Origin: Symbiodinium natans | Taxonomy: Eukaryota > Sar > Dinophyceae > Suessiales > Symbiodiniaceae | Assembly (NCBI GenBank): GCA_905221605.1 | Contig: CAJNDS010002068.1 | Coordinates: 1,541,751 to 1,559,239, forward strand | Direction of reading: 5' to 3' | DNA: 17,489 nt | In this document: one piece after another, positions 1-8,271 of the stretch | How the letters are laid out: every line of letters starts with the position of its first letter | Numbering within the stretch: the stretch's first letter is position 1 | Position numbers and translations under genes: made by a program | Notes under the pieces: model-generated | What the model was told of the DNA's origin: nothing | Database searches by the model: none | What the model saw: only the letters and a program-made list of their open reading frames with translations

Positions 1-13
1 ATGTGGATGACTC

Positions 14-120
14 GAGATCCCAGAGACTCCAACCCTCTTAATTAAGGAAGGTTCCTTGAAGTATATGAGGGTTCCTTAGGAGTCTTCCTTAATATGGGGT
101 ATTGGCGTCTCTGGGATTCC
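14..120. mobile_element. Family B inverted-repeat (MITE-like) element B1
   Basis: The ends are imperfect inverted repeats: ATCCCAGAGAC on the left and GTCTCTGGGAT on the right. The complementarity runs inward through CCAACCC/GGGGTATTGG and TTAAGGAAG/CTTCCTTAA. No coding capacity is seen. The same end sequence recurs at about 814, 2286 and 8134, so this is a dispersed family. It lies directly left of the fragment at 126-186 that matches the region 3' of gene 1. I see no clear target-site duplication. Confidence 0.6.
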
Positions 121-125
121 AGTGT

Positions 126-186
126 TGGAAGACGATGCTTTGGAGACGGCCTTCACCTGGGGCGAAGGGCAGGTGCATTCCCCATC
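126..186 (+). pseudogene. Tail fragment of a third paralogue (matches the 3' end of gene 1)
   Basis: This stretch reads E-D-D-A-L-E-T-A-F-T-x-x-E-G. It aligns by eye with 7101-7160, directly behind gene 1, where the frame reads K-D-D-A-L-E-T-A-F-T-x-x-E-G. Several differences are synonymous (GAG/GAA, GCC/GCT, GAA/GAG), which suggests the stretch was once translated. One single-base gap shifts the frame after the shared block. In both places a family A element follows. It is squeezed between elements B1 and A1, so the rest of the gene is missing or lies left of the window. I infer a relic or the last exon of an upstream copy. Confidence 0.45.
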
Positions 187-188
187 AT

Positions 189-333
189 TTGGAGGTTCAT
201 GGTACTTATTAAACAGTTATAACTGTACTATGAACTGTGCTTATGACTTATAACCATGTTAGGGCACTTAAGGGGCCTAGAAGCGGGTTATAAGTACCGT
301 TAAAATTGGTTAACAAGTACCATGAACCTCCAA
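189..333. mobile_element. Family A inverted-repeat (MITE-like) element A1
   Basis: It begins TTGGAGGTTCATGGTACTTA and ends with the reverse complement core AAGTACCATGAACCTCCAA. The long AT-rich arms contain TTATAAC/GTTATAA. It has no ORF of note. Copies A2 (7218-7368) and A3 (10508-10735) share the ends and a related interior. It is followed directly by a short CCCTAAA tract (331-355). Confidence 0.75.
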
Positions 334-362
334 ACCCTAAACCCTAAAACCCTAAACACTAA

Positions 363-402
363 ACCATGTTAAAGTTGGTGTATAAGTACCATGGACCTCC
401 AA
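363..402. mobile_element. Solo right arm of family A element
   Basis: The sequence around TATAAGTACCATGGACCTCC repeats the right arm of A1 (one mismatch in the CATGAACCTCC end). It has no matching left arm, so it is a truncated copy or a duplicated arm separated from A1 by telomere-like repeats. Confidence 0.5.
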
Positions 403-404
403 GC

Positions 405-515
405 ATGTCACGTAGCGGGCCCACGGTTCTTCGCGACTTTCGCGTGGACGAGATTGGCCGGACGCTCTGCTTTGGACTTACAAAGGATGTCACGGAAGAA
501 TACAGAGGGGTTTAG
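405..515 (+). other. Possible short exon or relic ORF
   Basis: An ATG opens 36 codons with protein-like composition (for example V-L-R-D-F-R-V-D-E-I-G-R-T-L-C). The stop is supplied by the TAG of the TTTAGGG tract that follows. Gene 2 has exons of about 50 bases sitting between such tracts, so a small exon is possible here. A 36-codon open frame alone is weak evidence. I do not recognise the peptide. Confidence 0.28.
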
Positions 516-555
516 GGTTTAGTGTTAGGGTTTAGGGTTTAGGGTTTAGGGCTTA
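507..555. repeat. Interstitial TTTAGGG tract
   Basis: About six TTTAGGG units on the + strand, slightly degenerate. The flanking 556-813 (AT-rich, then mixed sequence) shows no gene or family motif that I can support. Confidence 0.85.
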
Positions 556-813
556 GCTTGTCAAATGACACAACATGGGGCATATGTGAGAATTGCAGCT
601 ATGTTATAGGAAGATTTCTAAAATAAAAAAAAGCTAAAAGTCAAGCAACTGTAATAGAATTGGGGCGATTCTCAACTATCCCCGTAGCTGTGCCCTGACC
701 TCTCCGGTTTGGGGTTCACATTTCAGGGCAACGTCGCTCAAGCCGAATCGCCGACAGATCTCCTACTTCTGGGGTTATATCGGGTTCTAACCTAAACCCG
801 GCCGGCGGGGTAG

Positions 814-937
814 AGACCCAGAGAGCCCAACACCCCTTAGAATGATTTAAGGCATATTCCTCATTTAGGCCCTAAACCCCAAACCCTAAACCCTAAACCC
901 TCTTCCTTCATCCAGGGGTACGAAGGGCTCTTTGGGG
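814..937. mobile_element. Family B element B2 with internal CCCTAAA tract
   Basis: The left end reads GACCCAGAGAGCCCAACACCCC and the right end GGGGTACGAAGGGCTCTTTGG, an imperfect inverted pair matching B1, B3 and B4. Between the arms lies a CCCTAAA tract at about 869-902. The arms flank the tract, so the telomere-like sequence is inside the element. Confidence 0.6.
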
Positions 938-1552
938 AAATCATAGGACCGAAGTGCCTTGAGCGGTGAACCCTTGCGAGGCACCCCTTCTGACGCCCAG
1001 AATCTTGACAAGTGACGCTTAGCAAGCACCCACCTTGCGATGGCCTTTACTGGGGTTTAGGGTTTAGGGTTTAGGGTTTAGGGTTTAGGGTTTAGGGTTT
1101 AGGGGTTAAGGGCTAGGGGCTAGGTGCTAGGGGCTAGGGGCTAGGGGTTAGGGTTAGGTTTTCGTGGGCGCCCTCGTCGAACTTCTTTCAGGAAAACAAA
1201 CGTGCATGTGACCACAGACAGCAGCTTTTGACTGGCCTCCAGGTTACAACCAAAGCGCTAACAGCTAACGGACAAGAACACGGGTTCTACTAAGTGCAGC
1301 GGAGCCCACAAAAACCGGCAACTACACATTCAAAGTCCTGAGCCTATTCCTCCAGGGGCCGGGGGAGGCAAACTACAAGACTGCACCCCACATGGCTGTT
1401 TTCAATAAGCCATGCCCGCTCCAACATACGCGCCGTGTACAGTGACTGCGTATACACAGACTCGCAGGCTGAGCAATCAGTAAACACACACAATCAGATC
1501 GGATAAGGAGCTGCAGTGATTAACGCCGGTAGCGCAGCCGACTGTAGGCAAA
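938..1552. other. Intergenic stretch with degenerate telomere-like block
   Basis: It holds a TTTAGGG tract at 1053-1110 that decays into CTAGGGG and GTTAGGG variants up to about 1160. From 1161 to 1552 the sequence is mixed, with no repeats and no coding region I can defend. Confidence 0.7.
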
Positions 1553-1564
1553 GTGGCAAGGTCT

Positions 1565-2194
1565 ATGACTTCCGCAATGCACTGGCAAACAGTCACAGGC
1601 AACCACCAGCTGTTCAGAGGCCATGGAGGCCAACTTCAAGTGTCCTACAAGCCTCCAGTCCGGGCGCCACATAAAACTCCAGTTGCAGCTCCCACCTGGC
1701 TGCAACGTGTAGTCACATCCGGCGAGCAGGGCATGACACTCCGCCAGCTCACGGAGAACAGCTACGATTTTAGCAGCGCCTCGAGCACCAGCCACCATCG
1801 TTGCAATTCGGTGTCCTCTGGCTCGTCCATGAGTGCATCGAGGAGGAGATTGTTGCTTGTTTTGGCACCCAACCTCCCGAAGAAACACATCAACAAGCCC
1901 CATTGCCTTATGCTGCGCTGCTTGCCGTAGAAGTGCTTCAACCCTCCCTTGGTTACACCTTCTGCTCCAACTGCTGTGCGCTCTGCAAGTCCTGATCGCT
2001 TCCGTGATGAAGTGCGTGCCACTTGGGGAAAAGCCCTCCTTGACACCATTCAGGATTCCTCCGAAGCGGCTCATCTTGAAGAGGGTCTCCAACTCCAAAC
2101 CCTTCTCGAGACCGCCCGTTTCATGGCTTACTGGATGCATATGAAAGCCGGCCAGCTTGATGAAGCTTCGCATGAAAAACTTGCTGTCCCGTAG
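1565..2194 (+). pseudogene. Unrecognised coding-like region with frame changes
   Basis: This is the only sizeable coding-like stretch in the left 4.9 kb, and it contains no telomere-like repeats. Frame 1 runs from an ATG at 1565 to about 1770. A different frame is open and more protein-like from 1774 (Q-R-L-E-H-Q-P-P-S-L-Q-F-G) to about 1948. The first frame then resumes to the TAG at 2192, with an acidic, amphipathic end (A-A-H-L-E-E-G-L-Q-L-Q-T-L-L-E-T-A). Two compensating indels in a decayed gene, short introns, or separate exons could each explain this. In one frame the only interruption is a TAG at 1928-1930. I do not recognise the family. A long antisense frame (1520-2239) is probably a shadow. 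2195-2285 shows nothing. Confidence 0.4.
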
Positions 2195-2285
2195 CCTGCA
2201 GACGTGCCTTTTCCCCATGGGGCAATGATGCCAAGGCACTGGGGCCTTGGCGATACGGTGCGCTGTTGCACCAATTTATCCGAGA

Positions 2286-2402
2286 CCCTCCAAAGAGCCC
2301 AATGGACCTGAATTAAGGAAAAGACCTTAAGCTATACAGGGATCCTTAGTGTGATTTAAGGTGTATTCTTGTATTCAGGGGTTTTAAGGGCTCTTTTGGG
2401 GT
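2286..2402. mobile_element. Family B element B3 (no telomere tract inside)
   Basis: The left end is CCTCCAAAGAGCCCAATGG and the right end is GGGGTTTTAAGGGCTCTTTTGG, with AATTAAGGAAAAGACCTTAA inside. It is the family B copy without an internal telomere-like insert and serves as the reference for B2 and B4. Confidence 0.6.
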
Positions 2403-3692
2403 GGCCATCTCCCACGCACGTGATCTCATGCTACAACCGCTCGGGGGTTCATAGCGAGGCAAGCAGTCAAACACACAGCATCTGTGGCAGGACAGCTACG
2501 TGCAGACTTCAGGACAGTTTTGACTAGGATCCAGAGTAGGCCCTTTTTGAGGGTTTAGGTTCCCTTACAACCCCTTTTCAAACCAGGTCTAAACCCCGTG
2601 AGTTTTTGAATTCGAGACCCCCGCTATGTCCTCTTCACGGCGCTTGACGCGGCAGCGTCCAAGGCCGCAGCCGGTGTTAGTCTTTGGGGTTTAGGGTGCC
2701 TTTAGGGTTTAGGGTTTAGGGTTTAGGGTTAGGGTTTAGGGTTTAGGGTTTATGGGGTTTAAGGATTCGGGATTAGGGATAAGGGTTGCAGATCAACCAG
2801 GAATCCCTACCTACCCTTTTTGATTGTGGAGGAGGGTTCACAAGCCGTAGGAGAATTCCTATTTATGGTAATCCTTGGTTCCGTGCTAAAATAAGTCCGC
2901 TACGTTTCGGGGGTCCTGCAAACTCCAAGTCTTGCTTATCGGGCGGCTTGCGGCGTGTGTCCCAATAGCTGTCCTTCATCGCTCATTCCAAGCAAGCTGA
3001 AAATAGGAATTCATAATAAACCGACAGGACCGGAACAGTATGCACTTAGTATTGAATTTCTATGCAATGAATATTGCATTGGTGTGCTTTTAAAGATGTA
3101 CCAGGTGTTTCAGTAGTATTTAATTTGCCTATTTAATCAACATTTTGCTTGGAAAAAAAGCGTTGCTTAGGAAAATTGTTTTATTTGTATCGAAACAATT
3201 GAAAACCCAAACGTCCAGACTTCGCCAGAGATTCTCTCAAGGCCTCAGAATTTAGAATTTCCGAGTACTATGATCTTCACGACGCAAATAGATTTCCAAG
3301 AAAAAGATGTAAACTTGAGCTTGTCTATGCGAATTGTGTGTTTTAGACATCATATAATCTGTACAAGTGGTATTTAATGAGTGCGCGAGAAGTGTTTCAT
3401 CATTATGTAGCAAAAACTGCCCTTGTGAAGCGGTTGTGGGGATGGGGGGGGGAGGGGAGTGTAGCAGCGCAGGAATGGGTTTAGGCGTAGCCCTAGACCC
3501 TAACCAACTAAACACCTACGTGCACATAAAGTGCACATAATGCACCCTGAAGACGCAAGCTCAAGCCTCTAACCAGACCCCAAGCTAAGCCTTGAAGCCC
3601 TACAAAAGGTTGTTGGTTCAGGCCCGGAGAGCACCATGTCTTTGGAGTTTTAGGGTCTTTAATGGAGCCCCCCCCCCAAAAAAAAACATGTC
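2403..3692. other. Gene-poor stretch
   Basis: It contains one TTTAGGG tract (2684-2787, roughly nine units with variants). From about 3000 to 3420 there is an AT-rich, non-repetitive segment, then a G-run near 3440-3460 and a short C/A homopolymer junction near 3670-3688. The open frames here (60-87 codons) have no protein-like features that I can support. Confidence 0.6.
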
Positions 3693-4088
3693 AAACCCTA
3701 AACCCAAAACCCTGAACCCTTGAACCCTAAACCCTAAACCCTAGACCCTAAACCCTAAACCCTAAACCCTTTAACCCTTCAACCCTTCAAACCCTAAACC
3801 CTAAACCCTAAATCAGTCAGGCCGCGGACAAAGAGGAGGCTCTCGACTTCGTTCGAAACTTGCCGGTTCTGCCCGAGGCTCCGGTGTCTGTCGCGCTTTT
3901 CGGTTTAGGGTTTAGGGTTTAGGGTTTAGGGTTACGAAAAGAGAGGACCCTTTCACCTAAACCCTGAACCTTGAACCTAAATCCTAAACCCTAGACCGTA
4001 ACCTCAAACCCCAAACCCCAAACCGCAAAACCCAAACCCCAAATCCAAGCCCCAAACCCGAAACCCGAAACCCTAAACCCTAAACCCA
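3693..4088. repeat. Cluster of telomere-like tracts in opposite orientations
   Basis: CCCTAAA units run at 3693-3812, then TTTAGGG at 3902-3934, then a degenerate CCCTAAA/CCCCAAA/CCCGAAA block at 3956-4088. The opposed tracts form an inverted pair around the island 3813-3901. That island reads Q-A-A-D-K-E-E-A-L-D-F-V-R-N-L-P in one frame and could be a small exon, though this is unproven. Confidence 0.8.
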
Positions 4089-4918
4089 AAGCTACGCACG
4101 CTGCAGTCTCGGAATGAAGTCCTTCATCCCCGTGATCACACAGTCGAAGCTTCAGCATTCAGCATACCGTCACCCTAAACCCGGTCTGGTTCAAGGACCT
4201 TTTCTGTGCACTTTTCACAGATTTTATGTGGGTCCCATTCCCGCAGAGCCTATAGACCCGAGGCCCTAAAGCCCCAAAGCCCCAAAACTAAACCCTAAAT
4301 CCTAAACCCTAAACCCTAAATACTGGGGCGGACCCTAAACCAAAAAACTAAACCAACAGGCGTCATCCGCTGTAGCCGCAGTCCCAGTTCACCTGTGTCT
4401 GGGGTTGAGCCTTCAGACCGGGGTTTGGGGTTTGGGGTTTAGGGTTTAGGGTTTAGAGTTTAGGGTTTAGGGAGGTTCAGGCTTTGCTCAGGTCCACATC
4501 CCAAACCCCCAGCCCCCTAAACCCCAAACCCTGCTTGGAGTCTCAGGGGAAGGTTATGGGTAGGGTTAGAATCAGGGTTCTAAACCCTAAACCCTAAACC
4601 CTAAACCCTAAACCCTAAACCCTAAACCCTGCGTAGGAGGCGCATGGGCATCAAGTTTTGGTTCAAGGGCTGAAGCAAATGATTTAGGGTTTAGGGTTAG
4701 GGGTTTGGGGTACTAGGACTCGGAGAGGTCCTTATTCTTTTGTTAGGGTGTTAGGTTCCCTTCGAAGCCCTTATAAGCCAAACAGGGTAATTACCCTTGC
4801 TGGGTTACTCTCGGGTCGCTTTCGCCGACTCGCCACGGTGGCCCAAGTCATTCCCAGATTTCATCTCCGGATTTGATACACCCGGCGTCTAAGACAGCGG
4901 GGGGTGCCAGGCATCTTG
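4089..4918. other. Repeat-rich upstream region of gene 1
   Basis: Tracts lie at 4281-4321 (CCCTAAA), 4417-4472 (TTTGGGG grading into TTTAGGG), 4581-4630 (seven near-perfect CCCTAAA units) and 4682-4712 (TTTAGGG). Between them are mixed-sequence islands of 60-170 bases. I see no promoter element; dinoflagellate promoters generally lack a recognisable TATA box. From 4713 to 4918 is unique sequence that should contain the 5' UTR of gene 1. Confidence 0.65.
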
Positions 4919-6232
4919 ATGGGAACAGGCTTGGGAACATGCAGAGACTGCAAAACAGCAGGCGACGCCACCGGAAGCTGTTGTTATGATTCCGAGAGTG
5001 TGCTGCCTGCGGTAGAGCAGGTCGCAGCGGCAAAATCATGGCAACAGGATCCCTTCTCCGGCGATGATGGGAAAGGGTTACAGCCGGTGCATGAAGGTGG
5101 GCAGGAGCACGCAGAGATGAATTGGAGAGCCAATGCCCATTTTGGCCGGCTGACATCAGCAGATGCCTCAGAGGCATCTGGCCATCTGACGCTTGACGGC
5201 GATCTGCTCCGAGGAATACCTTTGAAGACGTCACTGCATGGCTTCGGCGTACTCTGGCGGAGGTCACCGATAGAGCTGCCAGACAACGCTGCTCGTGCAG
5301 CCTTGTGGAGGAGATCTGCCAAGGTGGAAAGATTGGACATTTTCTTGAGTCACACGTGGCATACCCCGGGATCGCAAAAGGTTCGGGCACTGCTGGTACA
5401 GTCTGGCTGCTACTGCTTCGTCTTGGGCTGGTTCCTGGGTGCCGCAGTTTGCGTGATTTTGGGAGTTTTTGCAGGTAGTGGGCTCCACCAGCGCGACTTG
5501 TCAGCAAGACTTGGCGGATTATTTGGATCCATCCTCGGACTCCTGGCGTCGCCCTACCTGCCACAATTCTGCGGAAGCAAGATGCGCCTATATCCCTCTT
5601 GGGAATTATTTTTGTGCACATAAACCCCAAGAGGATATCAGAAATATTGTTTTTGTCAAGGTTCTAAGGGGAGTGTAGGTGCTTTCTCGACGTGGTATGC
5701 ATCAATCAAGCGGACGCCGACTTGATGCAACGTGGCATCTACGGCTTGGGAGGCTTCTTGCGCGCCAGCTCAGAGTTGCGAATCTAGGTAGCCCTTTGGG
5801 ACATGTTGTATTTTCCTTTATTGGGCGTGAAAGGATCATAGAACGCAAAAAGCATGGTTCAGAGATGGTTAAGAGCCATCCTAGGAATTTTATGGAGCCC
5901 GCCGTACCTCTCGAGGCCTGGACTTGCGAAACGTCGCTTGCGTGACTTGTAGCTGTTGTTGCAACACACGACAAGAAACAAACCCAAACGCAAACACACA
6001 CAAGCAAGCAACAACAAACAACACTAAACAACAAACAAGCACAACAAACAAACACAAGAAGCAACAAGCAACAAGCAGGAAGCAACCAAGCAAACAAGCA
6101 GCAATCAAGCAAACAAGCAACAAAGCAATCATGCAACCAACCGACCGAGCAACCGGCCAACCAACCAAGCAACCAAGCAGCCAACAGCCAGCAGCCAACA
6201 GCCAGCAGCCAACAACAATCAGCATCAACATC

Positions 6233-6270
<38 letters not shown>

Positions 6271-7097
6271 CGACGAGGCTTTGGTGCGTCTTTGAGCTGG
6301 CCGCGTTCCGCAAGGCGAATCCATCCGGGCGTATTGTGCTGAAACCGCTCTATGTGGAGGTTGGCCTGCTTTATGTGATCCTTGTAAATTATATGTTCAC
6401 TCTGATTGAGGAAGGGAGAGTTCGGGTTGCAGGGGACCCAGCCTGGGATGACTGGTCGGTGATTATTGTGCGGGTCGGTACTACGCTTCCCTATGCCCTG
6501 ATGATACACGGCTTTCGCCGACTTTTGCACGAAAAGCACCGTCTCATGGAGAATATCAGATGCTTCGAACTAGCAAAGGTGAGTTGCCGCCTCGAAAGCG
6601 ACAGGGATTTCATCTATACTGGCATTCGCGAGTGGTATGGGAGCGAGGAGGCATTCGAACAGTATGTGCGAGGCCCCCTCTACGATGAACTTATCCGTCC
6701 ATTTCGGAGATCAACCTTTCCAGCTGTGTATTGGTTGATGGCTATGACGCCCGTGCTTGCAAGCTACGTGGATCTATGGCTGGTCAGGAACAGAGTGTCA
6801 GTCTTGTCAGGTCTTGATCATTTCCTGCAATTTCTGGAGCTTTTTGTTGCAGACGCTGTGACACTCATGAACCTCATGGTCTTGACCTTCTTGCTCTGCT
6901 ATTGCTTTGCAGGCCCTGCCGCAGGAATGTGCGATTGCGGAAAGACTCTGCTGGTTTGGCTTCTGCTCATCATGGGTCTCTTTGCAGCCGTTCTACAATC
7001 AGATATCATGTCCACCTGGGAAGTGATTGTTGGCATTTCTGCTGCTCAAGTGGTCGCCGGCGTCTTTCTGAGGTGGGTGGTGCAAAGATGGGGATGA
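4919..7097 (+). CDS. Gene 1: TIR/HET-like multi-pass membrane protein, four exons
   Basis: Proposed exons are 4919-5583, 5679-5779, 5885-5915 (31 bases) and 6278-7097. They join in frame to about 538 aa. The ATG at 4919 is the first after an in-frame TGA at 4874. Seen: a hydrophilic N-terminus; D-I-F-L-S-H-T-W near residue 142; hydrophobic segments at about 165-190 and 198-215; C-F-L-D-V-V-C-I-N-Q-A-D from 223; G-I-Y-G-L-G-G-F-L; then W-S-P-P-Y-L-S-R-L-W-C-V-F-E ending near 272. About six further hydrophobic segments follow, with E-W-Y-G-S-E-E-A-F-E-Q-Y-V-R-G-P-L in between. The order FLSHxW, D-x-x-C-I-x-Q, S-R-x-W-C-x-x-E resembles TIR/HET-fold proteins, where the E of the WCxxE segment is often catalytic in NADase TIRs. 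An enzymatic role here is inference only. Junctions fit GC-AG (first and third) and GA-AG (second). The first donor could also be GA at 5581, changing one residue. Exon 4 reads on in frame past the TGA (see 7098-7217). Confidence 0.72.
5916..6277 (+). other. Gene 1 third intron, A/C-rich with (CAA)n
   Basis: This GC-AG intron is absent from gene 2. The flanks share the direct repeat CGAGGC: the donor is TCTCGAG/GCCTGG and the acceptor is CGACGAG/GCTTTGG. From about 5960 the + strand is almost free of T, built from CAAGCAA, CAACAA and CCAAC-type units, and ends in a (CAA)n microsatellite at about 6231-6272. The long open frames on both strands here (Q/N/K-rich or V/L/C-rich) arise from this composition and do not match the reading frame of either flanking exon. 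Confidence 0.65.
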
Positions 7098-7217
7098 TTC
7101 AAAGATGATGCTTTGGAAACGGCTTTCACCTCGAACGAGGGGAGGTGCATTTCCCGTTTCACATCGATTGTCCGCAGGACGCCCAACTTTGGACAAGGGT
7201 TTGGGGCTCAGGGCCTG
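7098..7217 (+). other. In-frame continuation of gene 1 beyond its stop
   Basis: Directly after the TGA at 7095 the same frame stays open and reads F-K-D-D-A-L-E-T-A-F-T-S-N-E-G and onward. The D-D-A-L-E-T-A-F-T block is shared, with synonymous changes, with 126-186. Either the family once had a longer C-terminus and gene 1 gained an early stop, or this is a conserved 3' UTR. A short near-duplication (CAAAGATG at 7083 and 7102) spans the stop. Confidence 0.4.
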
Positions 7218-7368
7218 CTTGAAGGTTCATGGTACTCACTAACCACTTCTGACTGTACCTATAACCCTACTTATAATACCCCTAAAGGGCCTTATAGGGG
7301 TTATCCCGATTATAAGTAGGGTTACAAGCCCAGATATAAGTGGTTATTAAATCGCATGAACCTCCAAG
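7218..7368. mobile_element. Family A inverted-repeat element A2
   Basis: The ends are CTTGAAGGTTCATGGTAC and GCATGAACCTCCAAG. The interior is a long imperfect palindrome (TATAACCCTACTTATAA against TTATAAGTAGGGTTAC) around CCCCTAAAGGG. It has no telomere tract and is the intact reference for A3. Read on the + strand it gives the same peptide-like string as A3 read on the - strand, which shows homology of the element and not a gene. Confidence 0.8.
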
Positions 7369-8133
7369 TAGGGTTTACGATTCTCGCAGCATGCTCCGCT
7401 CCACATCCCAAAACCCTCAGCCGCGAAGCCATTATAACCCTAAACCCCAAGCCCTGAACTCTAACCCCTAAACCCTATACCCTAAACCCTAACCCCTAAC
7501 CCCTAGACCCCAAGCCCTGAACTCTAAACTCTTCGTTTTCTGGCATTTTCGCGCAGCGAAGGATGTTCAATCCCGTATAGTCTCGAGACTAGGGTTTATG
7601 TATATTTGTGTGTAGGGTTTAGGGGTTTAGGGTTTAGGATTTCGGGTTTCGGGTTTCGGGTATAGGGTTTTAGGGTTTTAGGGTTTTCGGGTCTTTAGTG
7701 TTTTTAGGGCTTATACGGCTAAGGCCTTAGGGCTTAGGGAGCTTGATGATTAGGGAACCACCCAGATTCGATCCTTCAGTTCAGCCTGCAGCACGACACG
7801 CAAAGGGCCGAGTGTTGGTGTCGGGCGAAAAGTGCCCTAGGCCCTAAACCCTCAACCCTAAACCCGAAACCCTAAATCATAAACCCCAAACCCTACACCC
7901 TAAACCCGCATCCCTAAACCCTAAGCCTGTCTTGCATCGCAGCCGCTGGCTGGACCGGCTATACGTCGGTAGGGAGGTTCAGATCCACCAATGGTTTAGG
8001 GCTTAGGGTGCAGGGTGCTCCTTGACCCTTGAAACCCCATAAATCCTGAGCCCTCAGCCCTAAAGACCCTAATCTTTCTCCCACTGGATTTTGTTGATAG
8101 GGAATACAAAAAGCGGCAAGCCTCGGTTTAAGT
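7369..8133. other. Intergenic telomere-like cluster 1
   Basis: Tracts lie at 7437-7533 (CCCTAAA and CCCCTAA variants), 7613-7705 (TTTAGGG grading into TTTCGGG) and 7840-7927 (CCCTAAA with CCCGAAA). The island 7928-8000 reads R-S-R-W-L-D-R-L-Y-V-G-R-E-V in one frame, preceded by GCAG, and could be a small exon. No tRNA is supported at 7742-7770 despite a B-box-like string. Confidence 0.6.
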
Positions 8134-8271
8134 GCCCAAAGAGCCCAATACCCCCTAATTCAGGGAATGTACTTTAAATCACCCGAAACCCTAAACCCTA
8201 AACCTTAAACCCTAAACCCTAAACCCTTCTAAGGTCTATTCCTTAATTAAGGGGTTTTGGGCTCTCTGGGC
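8134..8271. mobile_element. Family B element B4 with internal CCCTAAA tract
   Basis: The left arm is GCCCAAAGAGCCCAATACCCC and the right arm is TTAAGGGGTTTTGGGCTCTCTG, an imperfect inverted pair. The centre holds a CCCTAAA tract at about 8184-8228. The arms match B3, which lacks the tract. Confidence 0.68.

Noticed and set aside
1520-2239. 239-codon - strand frame
   Set aside because: It is antisense to the more protein-like + strand segments, with no motif or membrane pattern; probably a shadow, though not excluded.
5136-5155. Match to part of the dinoflagellate spliced leader (CCATTTTGGC)
   Set aside because: Only ten bases match, and it lies inside gene 1 coding sequence with no full leader. 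A weaker resemblance at 11213-11230 has several mismatches.
5702-6324. Long - strand frames rich in V, L and C
   Set aside because: They are complements of the CAA-rich intron of gene 1 and of its exons. Their composition follows the repeat.
7742-7775. tRNA-like B-box (GATTCGATCC)
   Set aside because: The flanking bases do not form a T stem, and no A-box or acceptor stem is found at the right distance.
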